Below, piece after piece: positions 12,179 through 25,100 of a DNA stretch of 64,000 nt; positions within the stretch are counted from its first letter, which is position 1; each line of letters starts with the position of its first letter. A program made the position numbers and the translations under genes. The stretch lies in assembly GCF_000002075.1 (NCBI RefSeq), contig NW_004797628.1:339682-403681 (forward strand), written 5' to 3'. Under the pieces are notes generated by a model. The model saw only the letters and a list, made by a program, of their open reading frames with translations, did no database searches and had not been told where the DNA came from. This DNA is from Aplysia californica (lineage: Eukaryota; Mollusca; Gastropoda; Aplysiida; Aplysiidae).

Positions 12179-13148
12179 CCTCCCTCCCTCCCTCCCTCCC
12201 TCCCCCCACTCTCTCACTGCTCGCAGACAAAATTTCACGCTTTCAACACAAGAGTGCTGGAACGTTGGCTGCTTGATAATCTCTCCTCCAAGCCACCTCA
12301 GCCGGTTGCCCAAGTATCTGGCATAGCCAGATATCAGCTGATGATCTCAAGCCTGGTTGGCACGCGTGAGGCTTTTATTTTGTGAGGACTCGAGCTCAAA
12401 TTGACATGCAGATTTGAGGTGGCATGAGGACTGATGGTTATCGGGTAAAATAAAACTATCAACAGAGACCCTGACATACAGCCTCGCTTCTAATCTGTTA
12501 AAAACCTTCAATTTGAACATTTACATAATATTCAGCTTGGTTTGAATTTGCTCACACATGTATGCACACGTACGCCCGCTCACACACACACACACACACA
12601 CATACAGAGAAAGATATTAGAAAAGACTATCAACTCTAAATTCATGTACATATACACATAAATAATCACCATAAAGACACTTTTCAAACACTGTGCCGCA
12701 GCAGAATCATTTCCCTTGATGCTGGGCAGTCAGGGATACTGAACAGAGGAACCCTGTTAAAGTTAATGAAGGAGATCTACAATTGTGTTTTTCTTAGAAT
12801 TACATAAGGTGGGAGCCCGCAATTGCTTGTAGATTATGGTCCCTTCATTTGTTGTAGTGTAAAATTATATCTTGCCTATTGAATTTATGAATATGAGTTG
12901 TTTTACTTTCTGAGTTTTTTTCAGTTTATGTTTGTTTTTCTTTGTCTTCAGATATTCAATTCCTGATGCACCGTACTCATTGCCGTCATCCTTTGGATCA
13001 CAAGAACTGAATGGCATAGTACACAGTGTTTTGTACGAAGGTTTGTATCCATTACTGAAAAGTTTATTATTTGCAGCCTTTAGTGTGTGGATTTTGATCC
13101 TTAACATTCCCAATTTGTGATACAACGGAAATGTCTTGATTGAAAAGC

Positions 13149-13193
<45 letters not shown>

Positions 13194-16100
13194 TTATATA
13201 ATTATATTATATTTACATATTTACTGTCATTTGCGTTTTACTCTGAGAAAGTTTAATTGAGTCGCTCATTTGATATTTATTGTTTAGTTAGGGATGATCT
13301 AGCTTTAGTCGGATCATTGTTGGGTCCTGCTAGGTTTCATATCCTTTTCATTTGAGATAGTCAACTAGATGCACTAGAATAGTCCATTACAATGAACTTA
13401 CTATCAGCAGTGTGAAGTTATGAACAGTTATAAAGATTTCTGACTTTTTAAAAAAGGTGTATTTCAATGAATTTTTCAAGTTGGATGCTAAATACTCTGT
13501 TTCAGCTTTAAAAAAGCCATGCACATAAAAATAACTTTTTCTGCTTTGCATGTCATCTGAATGTTCAGAGCAACATTTCTTAAATTTCTCTCCCTGCCCA
13601 TTTACTTTTTTTTCTTACCCTCTTGTCCTCAAATTCAAATGCTTACTGACTAATCATATTTAAAAGAACAAGTGAAAATGTAATGATTAATGGTGTATTT
13701 ATTTGTTTGTGATTTCAGGAGCAACGAAAGATGCTGTTGATTTTGATTTTTTGATTGATGGTGAATTCTTGAGGACCAGTCTTGAGACTCATTTGGAGGA
13801 TAAGAATATTTCTGCTGTAAGATTTTTGGGGATTTATAAGCCTTAATTTCTATGTTATTCTTCTTTTTTTTAACTTTCATTTTGCCATCTTGATTGTTTT
13901 GTACAAAGGAGAATGTGTGTTTTAAAACCCTTCAAGGTGTGCCTATTGAAAATTTTGTTTAACTTGCTCCTAAAGACCATTATTGTTTGGTACCATATTA
14001 TTAGGGTAAGTATTTTATATCGTTCCTTATGTCCATCAAGCTGCGAATGAACACATTGCATATGATAAGTATGGGAGCAGTGTTTTTTACAGGGAATTGG
14101 GTCAGTGGAATTAATTTTATGTGGTCTTCTATTGCTATAGCAAAACTTCAAATAATGGCAATGAAGGAGATCTACAATTGTGTTTTTCTTAAAATTACAT
14201 AAGGTGGGAGCCAGTCCTAGGTGCTAGTCTCTGCATCTGTTGTTTCCGTGTTGTTTGTTTTTTTGTGCTGGTTACAGCTTTCCTTTGCCGCCCCACCCCA
14301 CCCCCGTTTCTTTTTTTAAATAGCTGTAACAATGCTTTTTCTCAAATTCAATCTGTTTTCTTTCAGGAAAATGTCATTGAGGTTGAGTATGTGGAGCGCG
14401 CTGCTGCCCCAAGACCTGAAACATCTTTGGCACACGATGACTGGGTTAGCTGTGTCAGAGGCAGTAATGACCTGTGAGTTTAGATGTACTATGAACCGAT
14501 GTCATTTCTCCTATAATATCGGCAAACTTGTCACTGGTGTACGCACGAAGTGACTATTAATGCTCTAATATTTTCACTCAGAATTTGGCTGGGTATGCAG
14601 ACCTCCCTCAAAGCAGGTGGTAGGTTTTTTGTTTTGTTGTTTGCTTTGGGGGGGGGGGGGGGGGGGGTTTCAGCTAGTATGGCATAACCCTCCTGCCAAG
14701 TTTAGGATTGGCATCAAAGTGATTTGAGTAATTAACTATGTATGCTTTCAGTTCATTGGGATCATTTGGAAATAAGTTTCTGTAACTATTTTAGGGACAG
14801 TAGTTTAGTCTAGGCAATACATTTGTTTACATGTACTGTACAAAAGCGTCACATTGAAAACATTTTTTTTACAATATTTTGCTCATTAGTACTTGTGTCT
14901 TAATGCAGTGGAATCAGGCATTTATCCATTTTTGGGCATGTGGAGTTTTCGGTATCATCTTATGGCTTGTTCATTTGTCTATCTGTCAATAAATAAAAAG
15001 TACCCATCGGGATATATTCAGTTGAAGGAGGTGGGGGTCACCTGGGGTTTTTTTTTAGGTAAAGTTAGAGTGAAAATGGCTGCCAAAGTTTGGAGACTTA
15101 CATAGCTTGAGAGTCCTTGGAAACTGAAAATATACAATTTTTGTGCTTTTAATCAACGTTTTTCAGTAAAAACTACTCAGAAATTTGTTTTTTAAGGGAC
15201 ATAAAAAATACTGAGCCAAAAAGCAAGAAGTTGATAAAAATTGCCAAACCTGCAGAAAAATTTGGTATCTTCATATTATTTTTTTTATAAGCAATTGATT
15301 TTACCACAGTGCCTTAACATTTTGTTTCAGTATTCTATGTGGCTGCTATGACAACACTCTACGTTTGTGGACACGTGATGAAAAGTGCCTCACTACAATC
15401 CCAGGACACACTGGCCCAGTCAAATGTCTTGCATGGCTGAAGCATGAAGGTAAGTGAGGCGGACGCACCATTCTAAAAAATGTTTAACTATTGAGGTTTT
15501 AGATTGTTCTTTTCTTCTAAGCACGTTGTTTTGGAAATGAAATAGACTACTTCTTTAAGCATCTTGTTAGCATACGAAGGAAGAAACCATCCTACTCTAC
15601 ATTTCATCTATAAAATCATAAGTTTTTTAAATAAAAGAAAAAACGACCTTTTTTGTTTAATCCCCATAGGGAAATTTGGTTTACAATGTCATACATACAA
15701 ATGCACAGAGATTATTCCTCTTTCAAAATAAGATAAAATGTTAAGAAACAAAGAAACTTCCTACATAAATGAAAAGAAAACTGGTCTGTCAGTTATTTTG
15801 TAAACATTTTTCATACATCTCCACAGAATCTGATGAATCTCCATGTATGTTTGTGAGTGGTTCACATGATCAAACATTATTTGTTTGGAGGTATCAGCGA
15901 TCAAGCAACAACATTGACTGTGTCTTCGCTTGCAAGGGACATGCTGGCAGTGTAGACTGTGTTGCTGTCAACCAGGATGGGGAGAGGGTCAGTAGGAACT
16001 GTACATTGTCTTCTTGAGAATTATTTTTTCCGTCCTCCTTGTTAGAGCTTGTCTCCTTATGCGCGACACGCAATTTAGTCGCGTAAGTAAGATTATAAAG

Positions 16101-19100
16101 AACCATCTCCTTACATGCGGCATGCTGTTTAGTCACGCGCGACTGAGTAGCGATCAAGGGTCTCATCGCGAGCAACAGGCTGGGGGTGTGGCAGGTTTAG
16201 AGCATCGCCATTGGTCAAATATCTAGCCAAGGAGTGCCTATCGACACTCTGTGTGTTTGTTGCTGAAGGCAAGGCTCGAGGCTATGTGCAAAAAATAACT
16301 TGCTACTGTCTCTCTGTTGTGAACTGCCAGTCACGCTTGGGTTTTACCCATCGCGCGCAACTTAACGCCGCGTCACGCGTAAGGAGACGCTTTTGTGGCT
16401 TCTGTCGCGTTGCGCATACGATACATAGTCTTAGAGCTTGTCTCCTTATGCGCAACGGGACGTAACATGGGGTCTGGTCCTTGCCACTCTAAAATCGACC
16501 AAGTAAGATTATAAAGAAACCGTCTCCTTACATACGACTGAAAATTTGGGGGCGACGTTTTCGCACATACGGATATACATCTCGCGACTGAACATATGGG
16601 ACTAAACGTCACGTCGCGTATAAGGATACATAGGCTTACACTGTCAGTTCTCAAAAGTAACATTCTTGAGCAAGTTGCTTTTTATATCATCAGCAAGTTG
16701 TTCAAGTGTCCAAACCTAAGGAAACAAAATTTTTCAGAAAAGAAAAATATTGTTTCATTCTTTTAACAATTGTACCTATACAGTCCGTGCCGGCTATAAG
16801 CACGTTTCGGACTCAAGCACGCTTCGGACTCAAGCACGCTAAACGGCTCTTACCGAATTTTTGCTATATAAATTACACGCCTATAAGCACGGTAACTTCG
16901 GCTTCAAGCACGCTTCATTTACAAGGCAGTCAATATTTTCATGATGACCCATCGAAGTTCGAACACAGTCTACACCGCAGCAGTGGAGTGTGTCAAGAGA
17001 AACACAAAGAACGCAAGTGATGGATACACACAGCCGTTCGCGCGGACATAGGATCTAGCCTAGGCCTAGCTCAAAGCTACACACGATCCCCCCCAAAAAA
17101 GAGAGTCGGGGAGATGAGAAAGGGAGGCTGGCTGCAATTTCACCTTTGACCCTCGCTACCCATTAATCCTGATTGTGTATCACGCGCGAGGTGGGATGAA
17201 GGCAGTGGTATGAGTGGCACAGTGGGCAGTGGTACGCACAGGCAGTGTGTTACAGTAGGCCTAGTGTGCTGTATCGTGACTGGCCGTCTAAATTAAGTTT
17301 TCATTTCCCATTCGACCACAAAACAAAAACAAACAAGCGAACAAAAACTACCATGGCGGGTGTCTAAATAACACTGCACACTTTTGCGGGACCGCTATAC
17401 GCCTACTTACAAACAAAGGGAAATAGCACTGGGAATTTTCTACATGAAAATCTCTAGATTATGTCTACTTCGCACTTCAGCACGCTTCGGCTTTAAGCAC
17501 GCTTAAGCTTTCTCCCGATGACTGTGCTTAAAGCCGGCATGGACTATTATTTCTTTTGCAAACGTTACCACAGATTAAGAAACTGCAATAAAAAATATTT
17601 TAAAATTCAAAATTTTGGGCTAAGTAGGTCTGAACATCTGGTTGACGATGTGATTACCTGTTCTTGTGCATGTAAGTGTTAAGTTTTATTGTGTTTGCCA
17701 TTTCTGCCAATGCATTGTTATAAGTTGGTTAATATTTGTGGCTATTGTACCTGTATCTTATTGAAGGATTCTGAGACCTTCAGTGTTGTAATGTGGTTTT
17801 TTTCTTTGATATACTTTCCGTACAGCATCCGAGTGTAAAAGCTACCCTTTCAATTCACTTCCACCTTGTAGTTAACATAATCTATTCCTTTTTTTTTTTC
17901 TTTCCAGATTGTTACTGGCTCTTGGGATAAAATGATCAAGCTGTGGTCAACTGGTGAGAAAAATTGCACATTTATATTTGCTTTCCTGTTAATTTTCTGT
18001 AATTCTATTGTGCCTTCATAATTGTTATGTAAACTTCATTGTTGAAATACAGTCAAACCTGCCCTGACAGCCACCTGTACAAACGACCACTTTCCATTTC
18101 CCCCCTTGTGTTTTTTCTATATATTTTAACTGTAAAACGGGCACCTGTCCGCCACGGCCACCACATTTTAACACACAACCCCATTCACACAAAGCAATAA
18201 CACCTTTCTTAGACGGCTACCTTACTTACTCCATTACATTTGTCATAAGTTGTGCTTTGGCCCCTGGCGTTGTGGGCGTGCCGTCATATTCAGTCACCTG
18301 TCGTTGTTGTTAGGCAGTCCCTCCAACCGATCATGTTGCGTAGGCCCCTCCCACTATTGACAAATGACTGCCAATTTTCAGCTGTTGGTGAGGTAAATGT
18401 GTGATCCCTTATAAACCATAGCTCACTCACTGCCAAACCCGAAACTCGTCGGGTGCGTTTTCACTACTACTTTTCAAACATTCCCTGACGTGTTTCGGGC
18501 TTGGCAGTCGGAAGTAGGTGACATAAGCCAGTTTAGTTTCGATTCCACATTGTTGCAGTAAGTTCCCTTGAATAAGCTACTTTTAAAAATCGGACTTTTT
18601 GGAACTCACCCGAAACGAACTAAAAACTACTAACGCTCAGTTACGAAGGTGACGGCATCTCAACGAGCTCGGAACATTTGAATTGATGGACCCATTCGTC
18701 AATAAAGGATCAGATTTAGATCTTTTTACTCATGATAGTGATGATGAACCATCATACAGAATTGATAATGAGTATAGGAAAGGAAATAGGAGAGGTGCGG
18801 ACTCAAGAGAAGATGAAAATTGTGCTAGATCTAGGCCTAGGTCTAGAATCGGGTGTTCCCCATGCTCAGACCTATGATCCGATGCTTCCCGGTCCCAGTT
18901 CAGGCTCGTCACACAAACGTCGAAGATCACACAACGTAGATTTAGACCCCAAATGATAGGAATACAGCTGACATAGACCCTCCTAGGTCTACACAACAAA
19001 CTTCAAATAGTGGCACCCCTCCCCCAGTAGCTATGCCCCGTCTTGCAACCGCACACCCTGATATTGGTGCTCAGGATGGGTGGACTGATGGCTTAAATGA

Positions 19101-22100
19101 TATTCCAGTTATATAAAATTTGTCAGATATCTTTTCAAAGTGGCTCTTCCACTTTTGTCAGTGATACATCTATTTCTTGCAGAGACGAAGATAAAAAGGC
19201 ATACATATCGACTGAATGTACCAAGCAGGTAAATGTTATGTAAAAGGGTTTTTTCTCGATTTTGCCTCATATTCACAAACTCATATATAAAATGTCACAC
19301 GCTAAAGGTATCACAAAAATTTTTTGGGATTTGTTGAATATGTTTCAATGTCATTGTTTGTGGAAAAGTTCAATGCTGTACACAAAATAATAAGCTCACA
19401 GTGAGGTTTTGAAAATGGTCCCGAAAGCCTGGCATTCCTCAGTTATCCTGCCGAGAAATGCCTGGCAGTGAGTGAGATAAGCCCCGCCCAGAACTCACAC
19501 ACAAATCGTAAGTGAGATGAGTGGTCACTGTTTACCCAGTCTGTAATAAAGTAACAATGGATGTCAACATGAACTTGTGACAGAAGCGTCGTTCGTTCTC
19601 CGAGTGGTGGCGACCCATGTGTTTGTTTTAACATGGCACTCGATCTTCCTCGTCTGATACATTTCTTTTTATTGTCACCCTTGTGCAAAATACAAATTAC
19701 AAACAAAATACACACCAACAACAACAACAACAATGCGGCTACTTTCAATTGGGACCTCAGATGGGAATGGTTTGTTTTCTTCATCTTGATCAGTCCTGCC
19801 TACGACGGCCACCTGTCTTATACGGCCACTTTTCTCCTTGACAATGTGTGGCCGTCTTACACAGGTTTGACTGTATTTGAAATGAAAAAGTAATGCTAAT
19901 GGGGGTGGTTCAAGGCGCTTTATTCACTTGGTTGGTTCTGTAGGAGATAAAATTTGTAGATTGAGCCTCTTAAATAATCTAGGGGGCTCTCGTGGTCTAG
20001 AGCTTAAGGTGTTCACCTCTCATTCAAACCGAGTTCGTGTCCAGATAGCGACGGAAAAATTTCCTTCTCTAAAATTGTCTCCTTTCACCTCCTTTCATGC
20101 TCTCTAGCAATATTCTGTCGTCTGCTTTCGTCTCCACTTTCTGCCCCCACCTCCTCATCTCCTTTGCCTCCTCCTCTGGGCTCCTGACTCTTTCTGCCGC
20201 CTGTCCACTGCTTCTTGGCTCCTTCTTACTGCTGTCTTTCAGCCACACCCCTGATCTTATGGTAGGAAAGATCTATACCTAGCCTTCTCGGACAACAGCG
20301 AAAAATCTCGGAGGTGACGTGTGGAAATTGCGCCCGTTAAAGATCCCTTGGTGGTCCAAAATCGATAAGAAAAGGCTTCGGCCGCCACTCGGGCAAAACT
20401 CAAAATTTCCCACAAACTGAAAATGTTAGGTGTGTCCCGCGCGCTCATGTGACCTTATACAGTTGCGAGTGCTATAAAACACTTCCAACAAAAAAAAGAA
20501 ATTAACCTTCCAATGTTCTAGAAGCATTCAGCTCATTCTCTTCTCTATGTAATGCAAATGATATTTAAGTCTAAGAATTTATATTTATGTATGTATTATT
20601 TGCAACAGTTGAGTCTGAGGTTGGCAACCAAGATCCAGAAGATGAAGAAGAGAGCAGAATCAAGAAAAAGCTGAAGAGCTCTGGACAAAAGGTGTCGTTG
20701 AGAGTTCCTCTGGTCACCTTAGCCGGACACAAGGAAGCTGTGTCTTCTGCCACATGGATCAGTTCATCAAGCATTTGCACTTCATCGTGGGATCACACTC
20801 TGCGAGTCTGGGACATGACCACCTCCCAGCCAACAGCGGTTTGTGTAAGTTGATTTTCATTTAAATTAAAAACTATGGGGGTTGGTTTTATTAGCAGTCA
20901 GCCTGATATGGTTCCTTTACTTTCCATAATCTGCTCTTTATGCGCCCATCCCCGAAAAGAAATACGCAAATACATCATGTTAGAAAACGCAACAAGACTC
21001 TGCTTAGGAGTAGGTATCAGAAACTAAATTTTAAAAGTTGCCAAATGCCAAATTTATCTGTTATAAAGGCCCATATCTCCTGAGAATTTCAGAACCATTC
21101 TTTAACATCTCAGTCAATTTTAAAGAAAATGGTAGCTGTTTTAAATCTGATCAAATTTGTTAAAATCGCTCACTTGCTGCAACCCCGTGTTTGACAGATA
21201 ATAAAAGAGTACCAAGTGCACCAAACATCTCCACATTAACAGTACAATCACTATAACATAGATATGGAGCCTATTTTTTTTTTCAAGACTGTAAGATCAT
21301 TACAAATCAGTATTTTATCGCCTCAAACATGATGATCTGTCGTTATTGCGACAAAAACATGGAGCGCTGTCCCGGCCGGCGCCTCAACGTCCCCCGCGGC
21401 GAGCGAATCGGCTCTATAATATAGTGTATGGAGTTCTCCCCGCTTGGGGGGTCACATGCTTTCCGAGTTTCGCGGAAGGATTGATGAAAAATAATTCCAA
21501 GCCGATTACTTTAATCTAATAGAAAATGGACTGATCTTTTTCTATCGGTACCTTTTTTGAGGGGGTATTTTGCATATTTCGTGTAAAAAAATTATCTTTG
21601 AAAACTTTGACAGTATTTTGGAAAATATACCACGGGGAAAGCCCATTCAAAGCTTTACAGTTCTCCGCCAATGAAAAGACAGTATTTAATCATCAATCTT
21701 TCTGCGAAGCATTTGGATGCATGCGTGTCAATTTTGAACCGGCCGACTACGCATTCCGACCGCGAGGGGCTTCATTTTCCACATCGATTCTCCGGCTCCT
21801 AATAATCGGACATATAAACAACTTACACACTTGAAACGAGGAAAAGCTGAACTTTTGCTAGGTATACAGCATTTGGTGTTTTATTGCGAAAGAGCAAAGA
21901 AACAGCGAACTGAATTACCCCGATTTCACCGATACCACACGCTCGGAAGGTTCCCCCGAGGTCGTGTTTACGCTGCCTATTAAGAGTTATTTAAGGCCGC
22001 TTTTTTATAGTTGGCAAAAGCTGTTCTTTTTATAGTAGAACATGAGTATAGCGGCACCAGATACAACGGGACCTTACTGGAAACCCCCTTTTTTTGGTCT

Positions 22101-25100
22101 ATAAAAACTCAAATAACTTCTGTTTTAACAGGGCAAAGAAAGGCCTGAACTTGGATACAGCGGGAGAGATGGAGTGAGCTCTAGATGGGGGAAGGGGGTT
22201 GGGGGGTGGCGGTCTGTAGGTGGGCTCCAAACAGGCAATCAGCGGTGAGTGAGGTGGGGGCGGGCGGCAGAGAGAGAGATTGTGCGGAGAGACGCATTAC
22301 GTGAGCCACACCAAAAGTGATGTGCCATAGCAGCTAAAAAAGGGGAGAGGGTGTAGTGGGTGACTTTTTGGTAATTCCCCGCAATACAGCGGTATTGTTC
22401 TTCTGGAACGAAAAGTCCTGCACACACACATACACACACACACATTACTCTATCGTTTTGTTGCGAAAATGTATAAGACCAAAAATAAGTATTTGAAATG
22501 TTAAATGATTTGCAGCATTTGCTAGTGTGTTGATTATTTCTTTTGTGTACATCTGAATGAGTTATTCTGTTTATTTCAGGAAGGTTCCAAGGCATTTTTC
22601 TCAATTGCTCAGTCACCGTTATCGAATCTGATTGTTTCTGCATCAGCTGACCGACATGTTCGACTCCATGATCTGCGAACTAAAGGTAAACATCTAATAA
22701 ATGGTTGTGTTTTTAAGAGCTAGAAAGTCTGCTGCTGGTTTTGTTTTGTGTCTTGGGTTTTAGTTATGATTTGAAAGCTGTTGTCTGTATTTGCTTACTG
22801 TCAGTTCAGTTTTTTATATGTAAGTCTTCAGACTTATGCAAGGTATTATCAAAACTGTCAGGATCATAAACGGAAAAAGATTAACCTGAATGTTTTGTTT
22901 TGGTTGGGTTCTTTTTTTTTTTTTTTTACATTAACCTGAATGTCTGTTCTGTACTGTTGTCTGCATTCTGAACAGGTCCATAGCTGCCCCAGAAACATGC
23001 TACAGCTGCATAGTGTTAGAAGCTGGTCTCTAGACATTCTGACTTAATTATGTAATGATTATGACGCTCTTTACTTTTTGTGTTCCTATCTGTGTTTTCT
23101 GTGACTTAATCGTTTAATAGAGCAGTCTTGCATAGAGTCTATCGATTTGCAGCATTGCGCAGCGTTTCAATCGCTGAACACACGACACAATCGTGATATG
23201 TATTTCTATGGGGTTTAGGAAGAATCTCCGATTGGATTTGACTGAGAACGAAGTGATACATCGAAAGTAGAGTTGTTCTTTTGCTGTTGAGTTTTTGAAT
23301 GGTCAAAATTGGCCCCGAAAAAGTGCATGTCATGTGTGAATTTTTTAAGTAAAAAAATTTAGGGTGTCCTGCAGTTGGAAGTTGGACAAATCCAAGGAAA
23401 TTTTGAAAACACATAAAAATTCAGCCCATGAAGCAATCTCCACCAAGCAAAGACGTGCTGAAAGTCGATTTTTCAGTCTACGGCAGTGTTGTATTTTTAA
23501 GTCACTAGAGGAGTTTGGTTATTTTTTAATTTTGACGAAATAATCAGGCAAAGAATGACAACCCGACAGTCACAACTACAGACTTCAACTTAAGGACCAC
23601 CGTAACAGACAGCCCTAAATTTTTTAAAAGAAGAAAGAAAGACAGCATGGAATGTTTCAAAATTTATTGCTCTGAAAGTGTTAATGGGTTACTAATGCGT
23701 ACTGCAAATCTTCCTTAAGGGGCAAAACCACCTCGGGGGAATTCAGCCAAATTTGCTGTTTTTTTATCAACTTGTGTGCGATCCCATGGACATTCCTCAG
23801 TTAAAATTTCTGATGCACATCATAAACGGATGCATGATCTCGAACTGTGCTCACTTTGGTGGCAGTATAAGCTGCTGTTTGCGCAAAATCCAGTATCGCA
23901 CCAACATGCCACCAAGACGAAAGCTGAGAGACTTTGATTGTGCCAGAGCTATGGCATGGCTGCAGGATGGAGAATTTGCCAGAAGGCTTTCAGTGTCACA
24001 CTGTCATTGTCCACTTCAGGCAGCGCCATCAAACCACTGGATCAGTCCAAGAACGTCCACATGCAGGTCGACCCAAGAAGACCATTCAGAGTGTTTGCAA
24101 GTGGTCCTTCACTTATGTTGAAGTCTGTATAACGGGAGAAATGAATAACTTGCCCATACTGAATTTCAGTGGAAACTGGCTCGTTGGGAGCAGTATTCTT
24201 TTCCGGACATAGCTGCATTTTTTTTCAGATAACTTTATGTAAAGAATTTTCTTAAAAGATGTTAAGGTGTTTTTAGAGGATTGTCTCCCTTCTCCAGGAT
24301 TTCAGGGTACACATCAGGACAAATATCCAGGCGCTAAATGATTAAAATACCATTGTGCTCTTGAAAATTCAAAACTTAGTCTACATAACAGATTTAATCA
24401 GAAAAATTTTATTTTAGATATATGTGAATAAAGTAGGATTTTCCCATGAAGGAGGATACCACAGGAGAGTGGAAGATAGGTTCGTCTGATGTACTAAACA
24501 TAGTAAGTGTAACTAATTTTAATATCAATGTCTTGTAATTATTTATATATTCTTTCATCTCTTCGTTGGGGGGGGGGGGGGATGAAATATATAGATCTAG
24601 AATAATTATGATTTACATTTTTACAAAAGATATGTAATTTCGTTTTCATTTTACTTTTTTCACAGAAATGAAAGGGACATACACTTCACACACTGCCTGG
24701 GTTTCAAGTGTGGACTGGTCAAAGAACAATGAACATCTTTTTATCTCAGGTTCTCATGACATGGTTACGAAGCTCTGGGATGTCAGAAGGTGATTCTTTT
24801 TCCTGGTTATCATTCCATTCCATTTGCTGATGTGTGAAAACACATTTGTTATATAATGCTTATATAAATTTGTGCTTTGATGCCCGGGGGGGGGGGCGGG
24901 GGGGTCATGCCTACTTTATGGTTTCTTTCTCTAGTGTAACATAGATCATCATCCTGCAAAGCATGGGTTTGGTCAAATGCTGCCTGATGAATGTCATTCG
25001 CTATAGAAGGCACCAATTTTGGAAACAAAAATTCACATTATATTTTGGTTGCCTTTTTGATGTAATAGTAGAAGCAGAGGTAGCCTGAGAGGGAATTTTA

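Noticed and set aside
12020-12385. Leu/Ser/Pro-rich and Glu/Arg-rich frames on both strands
   Set aside because: They are translations of the (CT)n(CCCT)n tract and have no splice or homology support.
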